This document shows positions 55,268 through 64,000 of a stretch of DNA of 64,000 nt, piece by piece. Position 1 is the first letter of the stretch. Each line of letters begins with the position of its first letter. The position numbers were made by a program, and so were the translations under genes. The stretch spans positions 372,001 through 436,000 of the forward strand of contig NZ_CP069791.1 in the NCBI RefSeq assembly GCF_016894265.1, read 5' to 3'. Origin of the DNA: Corynebacterium tuberculostearicum. GTDB lineage: Bacteria; Actinomycetota; Actinomycetes; Mycobacteriales; Mycobacteriaceae. The notes below the pieces were generated by a model. That model had not been told where the DNA came from. It did not search any database and saw only the letters and a list, made by a program, of their open reading frames with translations.

Positions 55268-57229
55268 ATGACAAGCACCGCTGTACCCGCCCAGTCAACG
55301 CCCGTGAGCGAGGCTTACCGCGCCGATGCGCTGACCCCTCGCGCGACCTTGCTGGGTATTGTGCTGGCCGCCCTGGCCGGTGGCGTGGTAACACTGCTGG
55401 GCTGGTTTGCCTTCAAGACGGTCTCACTGCCGTCCTTTAATACCTCCATGGTCACCCGCGCGTTGACCACGGTGGGGGTGGTGCTCACGCTGGCCCTGAC
55501 CGGCGGGCTGTGCGTGTGGTGGCTCTATGACCACTACAAGGATTCCTTTACCCGGCCGCGCTGGCGGGCCTGGCTGACCTACGCGGTCACCTACCTCTCC
55601 CCAGCCCTGTTGACCCTGGCCGCCGTGGGCCTGCCGCTGTCCGCCTCCCGCTTGTGGCTCGATGGCGTGCAGGTGGACCAGGCCTTCCGCACCCAGTTCC
55701 TCACCCGTTCGGTGGATGAGATGGGCTATGCGGACATGAACTACCAGGACATGCCGTCCTTCTATCCGATTGGCTGGTTCTGGTTGGGCGGCCGCTTGGG
55801 TGCGCTCATGAGAATTCCGGGCTGGGAGGTCTACCAGCCCTGGGCGCTCATCTCCATTGCCGTGGCCGGCTGTATTTTGGTGCCCATCTGGCAGCGCCTG
55901 ACCAGTTCCCTGCCGGTCGCCACCGCCATCGCCCTGGTGACCACCGCGATTACGCTCACCATCGCGGCCGAGGAGCCCTATTCCGCGGTGATTGCCATGG
56001 GGCTGCCCGCCGTTGCGGTACTTAGCGCCCGCGCCTTCCGCGGCTCTTGGCTGGCCATCCTGGGAGTAACGCTCTACCTGGGCATTTCCGCTACGTTCTA
56101 TACCCTTTTCACCGGTGCGGCCGCACTTACCGTAGTCAGCCTCATCGCGCTGTTTACCGCGCTCTATGAGCATACGTGGCGCCCCATCCTGCGCCTGGTA
56201 ATCATGGCGGTAGGCTCTATTGCCATCGCCCTCATCGCCTGGGGGCCCTACCTATGGTCGGTCATGCACTCACCGGTGCCGCTGCAAACCACCGCGCAGC
56301 ACTACCTGCCGGAGGAAGGCACGCAAATTCCAGTGCCTTTCTTGTCCTTGAGCATTGTGGGTTTCCTCTGCCTCATGGGGCTCATTTACATCGTCATCCG
56401 CCTCAATGACGTGGAGGTACGCGCGCTGGGTATCTCCCTCCTTGGCATCTACCTGTGGACCGTGGTGTCTATGGTGGCAACCCTGGCCGGAACCACGCTG
56501 CTCAGCTTCCGCCTCGAGGTGATCGTGGTGCTCCTCTTTGCCACCGCCGGCATCCTGGCCCTGGCAGAGATTCGTCTACTCGGCGTGCACCGCCTTTACC
56601 CGGCGCGTTTTTCCCGCACCACCAATAAGCAGATCACCGCGGTCTTTGGCATCGTCTTGGCCTTGGCCGGCGTCTTCTATGCGCAGCAGATTCCAGAGGC
56701 CAACGAGGACGCCATCGATCACGCCTATAGCGATACCGATGGCTATGGCGAACGCGCGGACCGCTTCACCAGCGATTCCGCCCACTACTACCTGGATATC
56801 CACAACTTCATTCAGGACCAGGGTTATACGCCGGATGAGACGGTGGTGCTCACGGATGAAAAGACCTTCATGTCTTATTACCCCTACTGGGGCTTTAACG
56901 CCTTTACCAGCCACTACGCCAATCCCTTGGGCGAGTTCAGCACCCGCAACGAGCAGATTGAAACTTGGGCCAATGATTCCTGGGATATGCAGCCGGAAGA
57001 GTTCCGAAAGGCCTTGGATTCTGCTCCCTGGCGCGGTCCGGATGTCATGATGTTCCGCGGCGACCTGGAAAATAAGGACGATGGCTTCAAGTTCCACCTG
57101 GCAGAAGATATCTATCCCAACCAGCCGAATATTCGCTACCGCGCGGTCTTCTTCAATGCGGATGTCTTTGACGAGGGCTGGAAGCTACAGCAAACCGGCC
57201 CCTTTGTAACAGCCGTTCGCACCAAGTAA
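55268..57229 (+). CDS. aftA: Arabinofuranosyltransferase AftA
   Basis: A 653-residue GT-C membrane protein that adds the first arabinofuranose to galactan. It has about eleven or more helices, an acidic loop with YADMNYQDMPSFYPIGWFWL (the DMPSFY region is typical of AftA), and a C-terminal extracytoplasmic domain of about 170 residues. ATG at 55268 is used; an ATG two codons upstream, 7 bases after GTATGC, would fit a leaderless mRNA. Confidence 0.9.
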   Translation: MTSTAVPAQSTPVSEAYRADALTPRATLLGIVLAALAGGVVTLLGWFAFKTVSLPSFNTSMVTRALTTVGVVLTLALTGGLCVWWLYDHYKDSFTRPRWRAWLTYAVTYLSPALLTLAAVGLPLSASRLWLDGVQVDQAFRTQFLTRSVDEMGYADMNYQDMPSFYPIGWFWLGGRLGALMRIPGWEVYQPWALISIAVAGCILVPIWQRLTSSLPVATAIALVTTAITLTIAAEEPYSAVIAMGLPAVAVLSARAFRGSWLAILGVTLYLGISATFYTLFTGAAALTVVSLIALFTALYEHTWRPILRLVIMAVGSIAIALIAWGPYLWSVMHSPVPLQTTAQHYLPEEGTQIPVPFLSLSIVGFLCLMGLIYIVIRLNDVEVRALGISLLGIYLWTVVSMVATLAGTTLLSFRLEVIVVLLFATAGILALAEIRLLGVHRLYPARFSRTTNKQITAVFGIVLALAGVFYAQQIPEANEDAIDHAYSDTDGYGERADRFTSDSAHYYLDIHNFIQDQGYTPDETVVLTDEKTFMSYYPYWGFNAFTSHYANPLGEFSTRNEQIETWANDSWDMQPEEFRKALDSAPWRGPDVMMFRGDLENKDDGFKFHLAEDIYPNQPNIRYRAVFFNADVFDEGWKLQQTGPFVTAVRTK

Positions 57230-57303
57230 GTTCACCCACACTTCCCGCCCGCGGCAGGGTGTGCCCGCGGGCCGAGGGGGTTATCTGACGTAAACTAATC
57301 GCC

Positions 57304-60300
57304 GTGTCAGATAGCCTCACTACGAATACCACCCAAGCGCGACCTGCCGCTGCCGGCTCCCGCTTCACCGCCGCCCCCGCGGGCCTGCGGTGGACCGCAA
57401 TCATTGCCGGGCTGATTGGTTTCCTGTGTTTTGTAGCGACCCCGCTACTGCCGGTGACCCAAACCCAGTCTTCTTATGATTGGCCGCAGCATGATTCTGT
57501 GCAGTCCATCAACGCGCCGCTCATTTCCGTCGCCCCAGAGGACCTGAAGGCCACCATCCCCATCTCCGCAGTCGATGAACTGCGCGAGGGCCAGTCCATG
57601 GTCTACGGCACCGTCCCACCGGAGTCCAAGAAGGCCTCCAACCGCGGCCTTTTCGTCCGCGCGAATGACGAGGGCCTGTCCGTCGTGTCCTTGGATGAGG
57701 TGCTGCTTACCCTCAACGCCAAAGAGGTAGCCAAGCTCCCCAAGGACGCCACGATTGAAATTTCCGCTAAGGGCGATGGCACCTCCGTGAGCGTGGGCGA
57801 GCATGAAAAGACCACCGAGGAGGATCTGCGCCCGCAGGTCACCGGCGTCTATACCGAAATCGACGAGAAGGCTAATGTGCAAGCCCTGCTTGACGACGGC
57901 CTTAATGTCCACGTCGATATCAACTCCCGCTTTACCTCGTCCCCGACGTTGCTCAAGACCATTGCCATGTGGCTGGGCATCGCCATGGTGGTCGTGTCCC
58001 TATTCTGCCTGTGGCGCATCGACCGCCTCGATGGCCGCTGCTTCGGCTTCATGCCCGAGACGTGGAAGAAGGTACGCCCGCTCGATGGGGTGGTCGCTGC
58101 CATTTTGGGATTCTGGTACATCCTCGGCGCCAATACCTCCGATGATGGCTTCATCTTCTCCATGAGCCGCGTCTTCGATCACGCGACCTACATGGCCAAT
58201 TACTACCGCTGGTACGGCGTGCCGGAGGCGCCCTTCGGCTCCCCTTACTATGACCTGGTTGCCGTACTCTCCCAGATTTCTACCGCCTCGGTCTTCGTGC
58301 GCCTGCCGGGCCTGATTTCCGGGCTCATCATCTGGTTTATCCTTTCCCGCGAGATGCTGCCGCGCTTTGGCCAGCTTGTCGACGGCCGTCGGGTCGCCCA
58401 CTGGACCGCAGCGCTGATGTTCCTGGCCTTCTGGCTGCCGTATAACAACGGCACCCGCCCAGAGCCCATCGTGGCGCTCGGCGTGATGTTTACCTGGGCT
58501 TCCTTCGAGCGCGCCATTGCCACCCGCCGCCTGCTTCCGGCGGCCGTGGGCACCATCGCCGCAACCATCACTCTGGCCGCCGGCCCCACCGGCCTTTTTG
58601 CCGTGGGCGTCTTCCTCGTCAGCCTGCCGCACCTCTTCCGCGCCATGGCCGAGCGCGTGCCGTCCATGGGCGGTGGCGCCCTCGGCTGGCTTTCGCTCAT
58701 CGCGCCGTTCCTGAGCGCTGGCACCGCCATCATGGTCGCCGCCTTTGGCGACCAGACGCTCTCCACCGTGCTGGAGTCCACCCGCGTGCGCTCCGAGGTC
58801 GGCCCCTCCCTGCCGTGGTACGCCGAGTACGCGCGCTACTCCACCCTCTTCCAGGAATCCGTGGATGGCTCGCTGACCCGCCGCTTCGCGGTCTTCACCA
58901 TGCTCTTCTGCCTGGTGCTCATCGTGGCGGCCTTTATCAAGAACCGTCGCGTCGTTGGTGCTGCCGTCGGCCCGACCCAGCGCCTGCTCATCATCGTGGC
59001 GCTGTCCATGTTCTTCCTCATGTTCACCCCCACCAAGTGGACCCACCACTTTGGCATCTACGCCGGCGTGGCCGGTGTCATCGCCGCCCTCGGCGCCGTG
59101 GTGCTCTCCCAGTTTGCGCTGCGCTCGCCGCGCGCTCGCACCTTCGCCATCGCCGCGGTGATCTTCTTGCTGGCCATCTCCTTCGCCGGCTGGAACGCCT
59201 GGTGGTACGTATCCTCCTTTGGCATTCCGTGGTGGGATCGCACGGTGCAGCTCAAGGCCATCGAGGCCAATAAGGTGCTGCTCGCCATCGCCCTCATCAT
59301 CTTCGCCATTGGCGTGGTGCAGTCCCTGCGCCATAGCTACCGCAAGTCCCAGGCGGAAGAGGCGGGCGCGCTCGCAGAGTTTGAACAGAATGCCGCCGCC
59401 AAGGTCTCGCGTTCGGCCGGCATCATGTCCGCGCCCATCGCCCTGGCCTGCGCCATCGTGGTAGCGCTTTCTTGTGCTTCCTTTGCCAAGGCCACCGTCT
59501 CCCAGGCGGATTCCTACTCCGTGGGCAAGGGCAACCTGGCTTCCCTGCGCGGCAATACCTGCGCGCTGGCGGATCAGACCGTGGTGGAGACCAATACCAA
59601 TGACTCCTTCCTGACCCCGGTGGACGGCGACTTGGGCGATTCCCTGGTGGATGAGGACGAAACCCACACTGGTTTCGATCCGAACTTCATCCCCGAATCC
59701 ATCGAGCCGGAAAACCAGAACTCCGCCTCCGTGGGTGCCATCGCGGATGGCTCCAGCGATTCCTCCTCCGATAGCGCCGAGACCGCTACCTCCGGCGCGG
59801 ATGCTGAATCCGGCGGCGCGAGCGATTCCGCCGACTCCCAGGAGTCGAAGGATAAGAAGGAAAAGAAGGACAAGAAATCCAAGGAAACCACCAATACCTC
59901 TGAGGGCGGCGTGCGCGGCACCCAGGGCGTCAATGGTTCCACCATGCACCTGCCGTTCAACCTGGATTACACCAAGGTGCCGGTGCTCGGTTCCTATAAC
60001 GAAGACCAAGACTCTACCTCTGAGGTGACCACCAAGTGGTACAACCTGCCAGAGGCCAAGGACAATACCCCGGTTCTCGCCGTGTCCGCAGCCGGCAATA
60101 TCCACCACCACGATGTCAACGGGGTGGAGCAGGAAGGCATGGAGCTTAGCCTCGAGTACGGCACCATCGATGACTCCGGCAAGGTCACCAATACCGGCGA
60201 GGAGGAACTCTCCGCCGTCGGCGCCACGCCGAAGTGGCGTAACCTGCGCCTGCCGCTGGATAAGTTGCCAAAGGATGCCAACGTGGTGCGCCTGGTAGCA

Positions 60301-60771
60301 ACGGATGACTCCACCGATGAGGATGACTGGCTGGCCTTTACTCCGCCGCGCGTCCCAGAGCTGGATACCATCAATAACCAGTTCTCCAAGGACACCCCGG
60401 CGCTGCTGGACTGGGCCGTAGCCCTGCAGTTCCCGTGCCAACGCACCTTTGACCACTTTGCCGGTGTCACGGAAATCCCGGAGTACCGCATCCTGCCGGA
60501 TTCCTCGGCACAGACCTCCCTGACGGATTTCCAGTCCTTCTCCGGCGGTGGCGCCATGTCCACCGCGGAGGCGGTGAACTACTCCTATGAGATTCCGAGC
60601 TACCTCAATAATGACTGGGCACGCGACTGGGGTGCCATTGAAAAGTACGAGCTGCGTACCGATTCACAGGGCAATGCCCCAGTCCCAGCCGAGATTGATT
60701 ATGAGGACATTACCCGTTCCGGACTGTGGCAAGATTCCGAGATGAAGATCCGCCCCGAGGGCGAGGAGTAG
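57304..60771 (+). CDS. emb: Arabinosyltransferase Emb
   Basis: A 1155-residue GT-C enzyme polymerising arabinan, the single corynebacterial form of EmbA/B/C and the ethambutol target. It has an N-terminal helix and extracytoplasmic domain (about 50-215), a membrane block, the catalytic DD motif in NTSDDGFIFSMSRV (about 280), and a large C-terminal carbohydrate-binding domain. The Met in FSMSRV matches EmbB Met306. A Ser/Asp/Glu/Lys-rich insert (about 810-870) is unusual and probably disordered. GTG start, 7 bases after TAAACT (leaderless). Confidence 0.95.
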   Translation: MSDSLTTNTTQARPAAAGSRFTAAPAGLRWTAIIAGLIGFLCFVATPLLPVTQTQSSYDWPQHDSVQSINAPLISVAPEDLKATIPISAVDELREGQSMVYGTVPPESKKASNRGLFVRANDEGLSVVSLDEVLLTLNAKEVAKLPKDATIEISAKGDGTSVSVGEHEKTTEEDLRPQVTGVYTEIDEKANVQALLDDGLNVHVDINSRFTSSPTLLKTIAMWLGIAMVVVSLFCLWRIDRLDGRCFGFMPETWKKVRPLDGVVAAILGFWYILGANTSDDGFIFSMSRVFDHATYMANYYRWYGVPEAPFGSPYYDLVAVLSQISTASVFVRLPGLISGLIIWFILSREMLPRFGQLVDGRRVAHWTAALMFLAFWLPYNNGTRPEPIVALGVMFTWASFERAIATRRLLPAAVGTIAATITLAAGPTGLFAVGVFLVSLPHLFRAMAERVPSMGGGALGWLSLIAPFLSAGTAIMVAAFGDQTLSTVLESTRVRSEVGPSLPWYAEYARYSTLFQESVDGSLTRRFAVFTMLFCLVLIVAAFIKNRRVVGAAVGPTQRLLIIVALSMFFLMFTPTKWTHHFGIYAGVAGVIAALGAVVLSQFALRSPRARTFAIAAVIFLLAISFAGWNAWWYVSSFGIPWWDRTVQLKAIEANKVLLAIALIIFAIGVVQSLRHSYRKSQAEEAGALAEFEQNAAAKVSRSAGIMSAPIALACAIVVALSCASFAKATVSQADSYSVGKGNLASLRGNTCALADQTVVETNTNDSFLTPVDGDLGDSLVDEDETHTGFDPNFIPESIEPENQNSASVGAIADGSSDSSSDSAETATSGADAESGGASDSADSQESKDKKEKKDKKSKETTNTSEGGVRGTQGVNGSTMHLPFNLDYTKVPVLGSYNEDQDSTSEVTTKWYNLPEAKDNTPVLAVSAAGNIHHHDVNGVEQEGMELSLEYGTIDDSGKVTNTGEEELSAVGATPKWRNLRLPLDKLPKDANVVRLVATDDSTDEDDWLAFTPPRVPELDTINNQFSKDTPALLDWAVALQFPCQRTFDHFAGVTEIPEYRILPDSSAQTSLTDFQSFSGGGAMSTAEAVNYSYEIPSYLNNDWARDWGAIEKYELRTDSQGNAPVPAEIDYEDITRSGLWQDSEMKIRPEGEE

Positions 60772-60799
60772 CCTCCTCAGCTACCGCTCTCCACTGCCC

Positions 60800-60831
60800 G
60801 CTCCCCGCCAGCACGGCGGGGAGCTATTTTT
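60800..60831. terminator. Terminator after emb
   Basis: GCTCCCCGCC and GGCGGGGAGC pair in a 10-bp stem, followed by TATTTTTCT on the plus strand. It overlaps the last codons of the convergent hydrolase gene. Confidence 0.85.
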
Positions 60832-61717
60832 CTAGCTCGCCTGCCAGGAACGCGGCCGCATCTCGCACGCGCTGCCGGGCTACCGCCGGGGTAGACACGC
60901 GGTGGGTAGAGACGTAATCGCGCGCAACGGCACCGGGCACGCAAACGCGCGCGGCAATCTCATCCTCGGTTGCGGTTTGCACGAAAGTGTGCGGACTTAG
61001 CTCAGATAGGTCCGCCGGGATGTCGTATCCGGCGCGCAGCTCCTCGGGCAGATTTGCCAGGGCGCCGAAATCGGGGAAGGTGAGCAGGAGGGCGTCGGCA
61101 GGCACGAGCGCCGCCAGCGCCCCGCCGGAAGAATACCCCCAGGTAGTAACGCTAGAAGCGCCCTGCGCGCGGGCATAGTCGATGGCTTGCTGTACGGCAC
61201 TGACCATCTCTGCCACGGTGTGCTCGGGAGCGAGCGGATAATCCACGTCAATAATGGTGGTGCCGGATAGCTGCGCGGCGGCGGCTACCTCGGGGCGCCA
61301 CTGCATCTCCAACGCCTGACCGTCACCGCGCCACCAGCCGCCCGAATGCAGCGATACCGCCCAACGGCCGGTTGGCTTTGTGGGCTGGAAGATGGCGCCC
61401 ACCTCAGACTCTTCTACGCTAATGCCCTCCGTGTACGCAGTGCCCGGTAGCGCATGGTCCACCGCAGTACCGAGCACCATCATTGCCGCATGCGTAATGC
61501 GATCCGGCAAAAGCGCGCAATATTGGTCCGCCTCAGGGGAGCCGCCCCCGGCCCACGGCGGGCGAAAATCCGGGGTGTCATAGTGGGCGTCGATATAGGC
61601 AACGAGCTGCTCGAGCTGTTCCTTTTCCTCCATCTGGCGGTCTTGGCCGCCGATGTGCCATTCCTGGCCGGGCTCCAGCGGGCGGTGCGGGTCCTGGTTA
61701 GCGTCTGCGTTAGTCAT
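60824..61717 (-). CDS. Alpha/beta hydrolase (HSL-type esterase)
   Basis: A 297-residue hydrolase with the oxyanion-hole-type motif SLHSGGWWRGDG, the DVDYPLAPEHTVAEM segment characteristic of hormone-sensitive-lipase-like esterases, and the nucleophile in WGYSSGGALAAL. The catalytic His is probably close to SPHTFVQT. TAGGCT stands 7 bases before the ATG. Substrate unknown. Confidence 0.82.
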   Translation of the reverse strand: MTNADANQDPHRPLEPGQEWHIGGQDRQMEEKEQLEQLVAYIDAHYDTPDFRPPWAGGGSPEADQYCALLPDRITHAAMMVLGTAVDHALPGTAYTEGISVEESEVGAIFQPTKPTGRWAVSLHSGGWWRGDGQALEMQWRPEVAAAAQLSGTTIIDVDYPLAPEHTVAEMVSAVQQAIDYARAQGASSVTTWGYSSGGALAALVPADALLLTFPDFGALANLPEELRAGYDIPADLSELSPHTFVQTATEDEIAARVCVPGAVARDYVSTHRVSTPAVARQRVRDAAAFLAGELEK

Positions 61718-61756
61718 GCCACCGAGCCTACGCGCACCGCCTAGCGGCTAAAAGGG

Positions 61757-63691
61757 CTACCAGATGGTGACGCGGTCCTCTGGCGCAATGTACATGGCAG
61801 AATCCTCCGCCACGTCAAAGGCCTCGTAGAACTCCGCGATATTGGCAGCGATGAGGTTGCAGCGGAACTCCGCTGGCGAGTGCGGGTCAATGGCCAGGTA
61901 CTGGGTGGCCATCTCTGGACGGATGGCGGTGCGCCAAACGCGGGCCCAGGCGAGGAAGAAGCGTTGTAGGCCGTTGTAGGTGTGCTCGGCCAGCTCTGGC
62001 TCGGCGCCTTCTACCTCGAACTTCTCCTCCTTTCCCTGCAGGTCAATGCCCTTATCGGCGCAGTAGTTCTTGAAAGCCACCACGGCGATGCCCAGGCCAC
62101 CGAGGTCACCGATATTCTCGCCCAGGGTGAAGCTGCCGTTGACACCGGTGGAGTCGATGCCAGCCTCCTTGAGCACCGTCGGTACCTGTCCATTGAATTG
62201 CTCCACCAGCTTGGCGGTGAGCTTGTCAAAGGCCGCGCGGTCCTCCTCGGACCACCAGGAGTTCAGGTTGCCCTGGCCATCAAATTGCGAGCCCTGGTCA
62301 TCAAAGCCATGTCCAATCTCGTGGCCGATGACGGCACCGATGGCGCCGAAGTTTTCTGCGGCATCAGCATCCGGGTTATAAAACGGCGGGCGCAGGATGG
62401 CGGCCGGGAAGGTGATGTCATTGACCACCGGGTTATAGAAGGCGTTGACCGTCTGCGGGGTGGTTACCCATTCATCGCGGTCGGCCGGCTTGCCAATCTT
62501 GGCCAGCTCAAAGTCATGGGAGAACGCGGAACCGGCGCGGGCATTGGCCAGCAGGTCCGCGCCCTTGCCAGAGACCTCGAGGCCAGAGTAATCGCGCCAG
62601 GAATCCGGGAAGCCAATCTTGGCCTTGAACTGGGATAGCTTTTCCAGCGCGCGCTCGCGGGTGGCCGGCGTCATCCACTCCAGCTGGGAAATGCGCTCAC
62701 GGTAGGCGGCGATGAGGTAGTCCACCAGCTCATCCATCTCGCGCTTGGAAGAGGCCGGGAAGTGCTTATCCACAAATACCTGGCCAATCTCTTCGCCCAC
62801 GAGGGACTCGGCCAAGCCCACGGCGCGCTTCCAGCGGTCGCGCTGCTGGGTAGCGCCGGAGAGCTTGGTGCCATAGAACTCGAAGTTCTTCGCGCCTACC
62901 TCCTCCGGCAACATAGCCGCGCGGGAGCGCAGGATGTGCCAGGTGGCCCATAGCTGCCAATCGGCCATGCGCGCGGTGGTAAAGAGGCTCTCGAAGTGCT
63001 CGAGGTAGGACGGCATCATATTGACCACGCGGTGCTCTGGCAGGTTGCCGCCGGAGAGCAGAGCGCGGGTCATGGTGGGCAGCTCGCTAAATTCGCAGGG
63101 GTTATAGGTCTTAACCGCATCGCGGGTGGAGACCACGTCCCAATGACCAGCGGCCAGCTCCTTTTCCAAGGCAACGATGCGATGGGCGGCCACCTCGGCG
63201 CCCAGGCCAAAGAGGCGGGCTGGGTCGAGGAATTCCAGCATCTCGGCCACATGCTTTTCATAGGCGGCGAGAGTTTCGGCGTGGGCTTCCTCGCGGTAAT
63301 AAGCCTCATCCGGCAGGCCCAAGCCGGATTGGATGACATAAGCAATGGCATCCTCGGAACCGGAGTCCTTGGACACCCAGAAGGTCACCGGGGAGCCAAC
63401 GCCGGTGCGCTCCAGCTCACCCAGGCGCTGCGCCAGTTCCTCGGGGTCGGCCGCGCTCAGGCGGTCCAGATCCGCGTCCAATGGAGCCATGCCGGCCGAG
63501 TTGACCCCCTCGGTATCCATAAAGGAGGCATAGAGCTTGCCCGGGCGGCCGGTGTCCTTGTCCACGATCTCGTGCACGAGTTCCTCCGCCTCATCGCGCA
63601 GCGCGTGGAAGGTGCCATCCACGCCGCGATCATCGGGAATGACGTGGCTTTCCAGCCAGGGTCCATTGACTAGTTGATAAAGATCTTTCAT
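61757..63691 (-). CDS. M13-family zinc metallopeptidase
   Basis: A 644-residue neprilysin-like peptidase. It has NAFYNPVVNDITFPAAIL, the zinc motif VIGHEIGHGFDDQG and the second motif GENIGDLGGL. No signal peptide or N-terminal membrane helix is visible, so the enzyme is likely cytoplasmic or leaves by another route, like other actinobacterial M13 members. TAGAGT stands 7 bases before the ATG at 63691, which fixes the start over a GTG three codons upstream. Confidence 0.9.
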   Translation of the reverse strand: MKDLYQLVNGPWLESHVIPDDRGVDGTFHALRDEAEELVHEIVDKDTGRPGKLYASFMDTEGVNSAGMAPLDADLDRLSAADPEELAQRLGELERTGVGSPVTFWVSKDSGSEDAIAYVIQSGLGLPDEAYYREEAHAETLAAYEKHVAEMLEFLDPARLFGLGAEVAAHRIVALEKELAAGHWDVVSTRDAVKTYNPCEFSELPTMTRALLSGGNLPEHRVVNMMPSYLEHFESLFTTARMADWQLWATWHILRSRAAMLPEEVGAKNFEFYGTKLSGATQQRDRWKRAVGLAESLVGEEIGQVFVDKHFPASSKREMDELVDYLIAAYRERISQLEWMTPATRERALEKLSQFKAKIGFPDSWRDYSGLEVSGKGADLLANARAGSAFSHDFELAKIGKPADRDEWVTTPQTVNAFYNPVVNDITFPAAILRPPFYNPDADAAENFGAIGAVIGHEIGHGFDDQGSQFDGQGNLNSWWSEEDRAAFDKLTAKLVEQFNGQVPTVLKEAGIDSTGVNGSFTLGENIGDLGGLGIAVVAFKNYCADKGIDLQGKEEKFEVEGAEPELAEHTYNGLQRFFLAWARVWRTAIRPEMATQYLAIDPHSPAEFRCNLIAANIAEFYEAFDVAEDSAMYIAPEDRVTIW

Positions 63692-63733
63692 GCTTGCCAC
63701 TCTAGGTCAAAGCAGCAAGATAAGGTGTGGGCT

Positions 63734-64000
63734 ATGGAATTTTATCGCTTTCCTCCAGCGCATCCGCGGCGCCTTTTCCTCGCCGTCATTGCGTTCGTGG
63801 CGGTGGTTCTCGCTTTGCCCACAATTGTGCAGGCGGCGCTGGTGGATTCCTCCGCGGACGTCGAGCAGGTCACCCTGACCGAGCCCAGCCAGGATTGGGA
63901 GATTGACGTTGCCGATCTCTACTGCGAGCGCGATTATGAATCCCTCGCCAGCATCGGCTGGACCTGCGGTGATGTCAGTGTGCAAGCCACCCTTACCGAG
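63734..64000 (+). CDS. Membrane-anchored hypothetical protein, N-terminal part
   Basis: An open frame that runs off the right edge (89 codons seen). It starts MEFYRFPPAHPRRLFLAVIA with a basic stretch and one hydrophobic helix (about 14-35), followed by an extracytoplasmic part with EPSQDWEIDV and several Cys (LYCERDY, WTCGD). TAAGGT lies 7 bases before the ATG. It is divergent from the M13 gene, only 42 bases apart. Function unknown. Confidence 0.65.
   Translation, partial: MEFYRFPPAHPRRLFLAVIAFVAVVLALPTIVQAALVDSSADVEQVTLTEPSQDWEIDVADLYCERDYESLASIGWTCGDVSVQATLTE

Noticed and set aside
58000..60456. Long open frame of more than 800 codons on the minus strand opposite emb
   Set aside because: It is antisense to a clear Emb protein, has a composition full of His, Gly, Arg and Glu with no domain, and follows from GC-rich third positions in emb.

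Overview
The window is a GC-rich chromosomal segment of a Corynebacterium species. The evidence is the mycolata cell-wall block at the right end (wzm-wzt-glfT1, GtrA-type proteins, dprE1-dprE2-aftA and one emb gene instead of the mycobacterial embCAB trio), together with lysC/asd, leuA, murT-gatD, recR-ybaB-dnaX and aspT proteins that closely resemble those of C. glutamicum. The species cannot be fixed from the sequence alone. No prophage, CRISPR array, rRNA operon or intact insertion sequence was seen. The only clear mobile DNA is a decayed IS481-type remnant at the 3' end of a tRNA-Arg gene.

Layout. 1-3.7 kb: start of asd, lysC with its internal beta-subunit start, a DMT transporter and a GT-C-type membrane protein. 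3.7-5.7 kb: leuA behind a 17-codon leader peptide with three consecutive Leu codons. 5.7-10.4 kb: a pair of paralogous envelope proteins and a degenerate DEDDh exonuclease. 10.4-19.1 kb: murT-gatD (lipid II amidation), an HNH gene, and recR, ybaB, dnaX, a SUFU-like gene and aspT on the minus strand. 19.1-19.5 kb: SRP RNA and tRNA-Ser(GGA). 19.6-27.2 kb: a proton antiporter, a queuosine salvage group (gluQ, yhhQ-like transporter, an atypical tgt), an MMPL transporter and tRNA-Ser(CGA). 27.3-31.9 kb: CsbD-like protein, tadA and its partner gene, tyrA, a secreted trypsin-like protease, an acyltransferase-like membrane protein. 31.9-32.5 kb: the IS remnant between tRNA-Arg(ACG) and its terminator. 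32.6-39.3 kb: a CobW-type GTPase with a Zur-like palindrome, a dicarboxylate symporter, MgtE, a lipoprotein, two DUF202 proteins and a Nudix hydrolase. 39.4-44.7 kb: tRNA-Ser(GCT), pat, and molybdenum cofactor genes (moaD, moeA, moaB, moaE, moeB-like). 44.9-47.4 kb: tRNA-Ser(TGA), quinone oxidoreductase, a PLP-fold protein lacking its lysine. 47.6-60.8 kb: arabinogalactan assembly. 60.8-64 kb: alpha/beta hydrolase, M13 peptidase and the start of a membrane protein.

How the genes work together. The right-hand block builds the galactan (GlfT1), exports it (Wzm/Wzt), makes the arabinose donor DPA (DprE1/DprE2) and polymerises arabinan (AftA, Emb). MurT/GatD amidate the peptidoglycan stem. GluQ, the YhhQ-like transporter and Tgt import and insert a queuosine precursor. 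All four serine tRNA isoacceptors lie in this one window.

Points for a second look: a 13-base word, GCTTGCCGACGCC, seen nine times exactly and about eight more times with one mismatch, on both strands and in several reading frames; a Tgt without its zinc cysteines and with altered substrate-pocket motifs; several enzyme folds that have lost catalytic or metal-binding residues; a perfect inverted pair of DnaA-box sequences; and a very regular leaderless promoter layout (-10 hexamer about 7 nt before the start codon). Counts were made by eye and may be incomplete.
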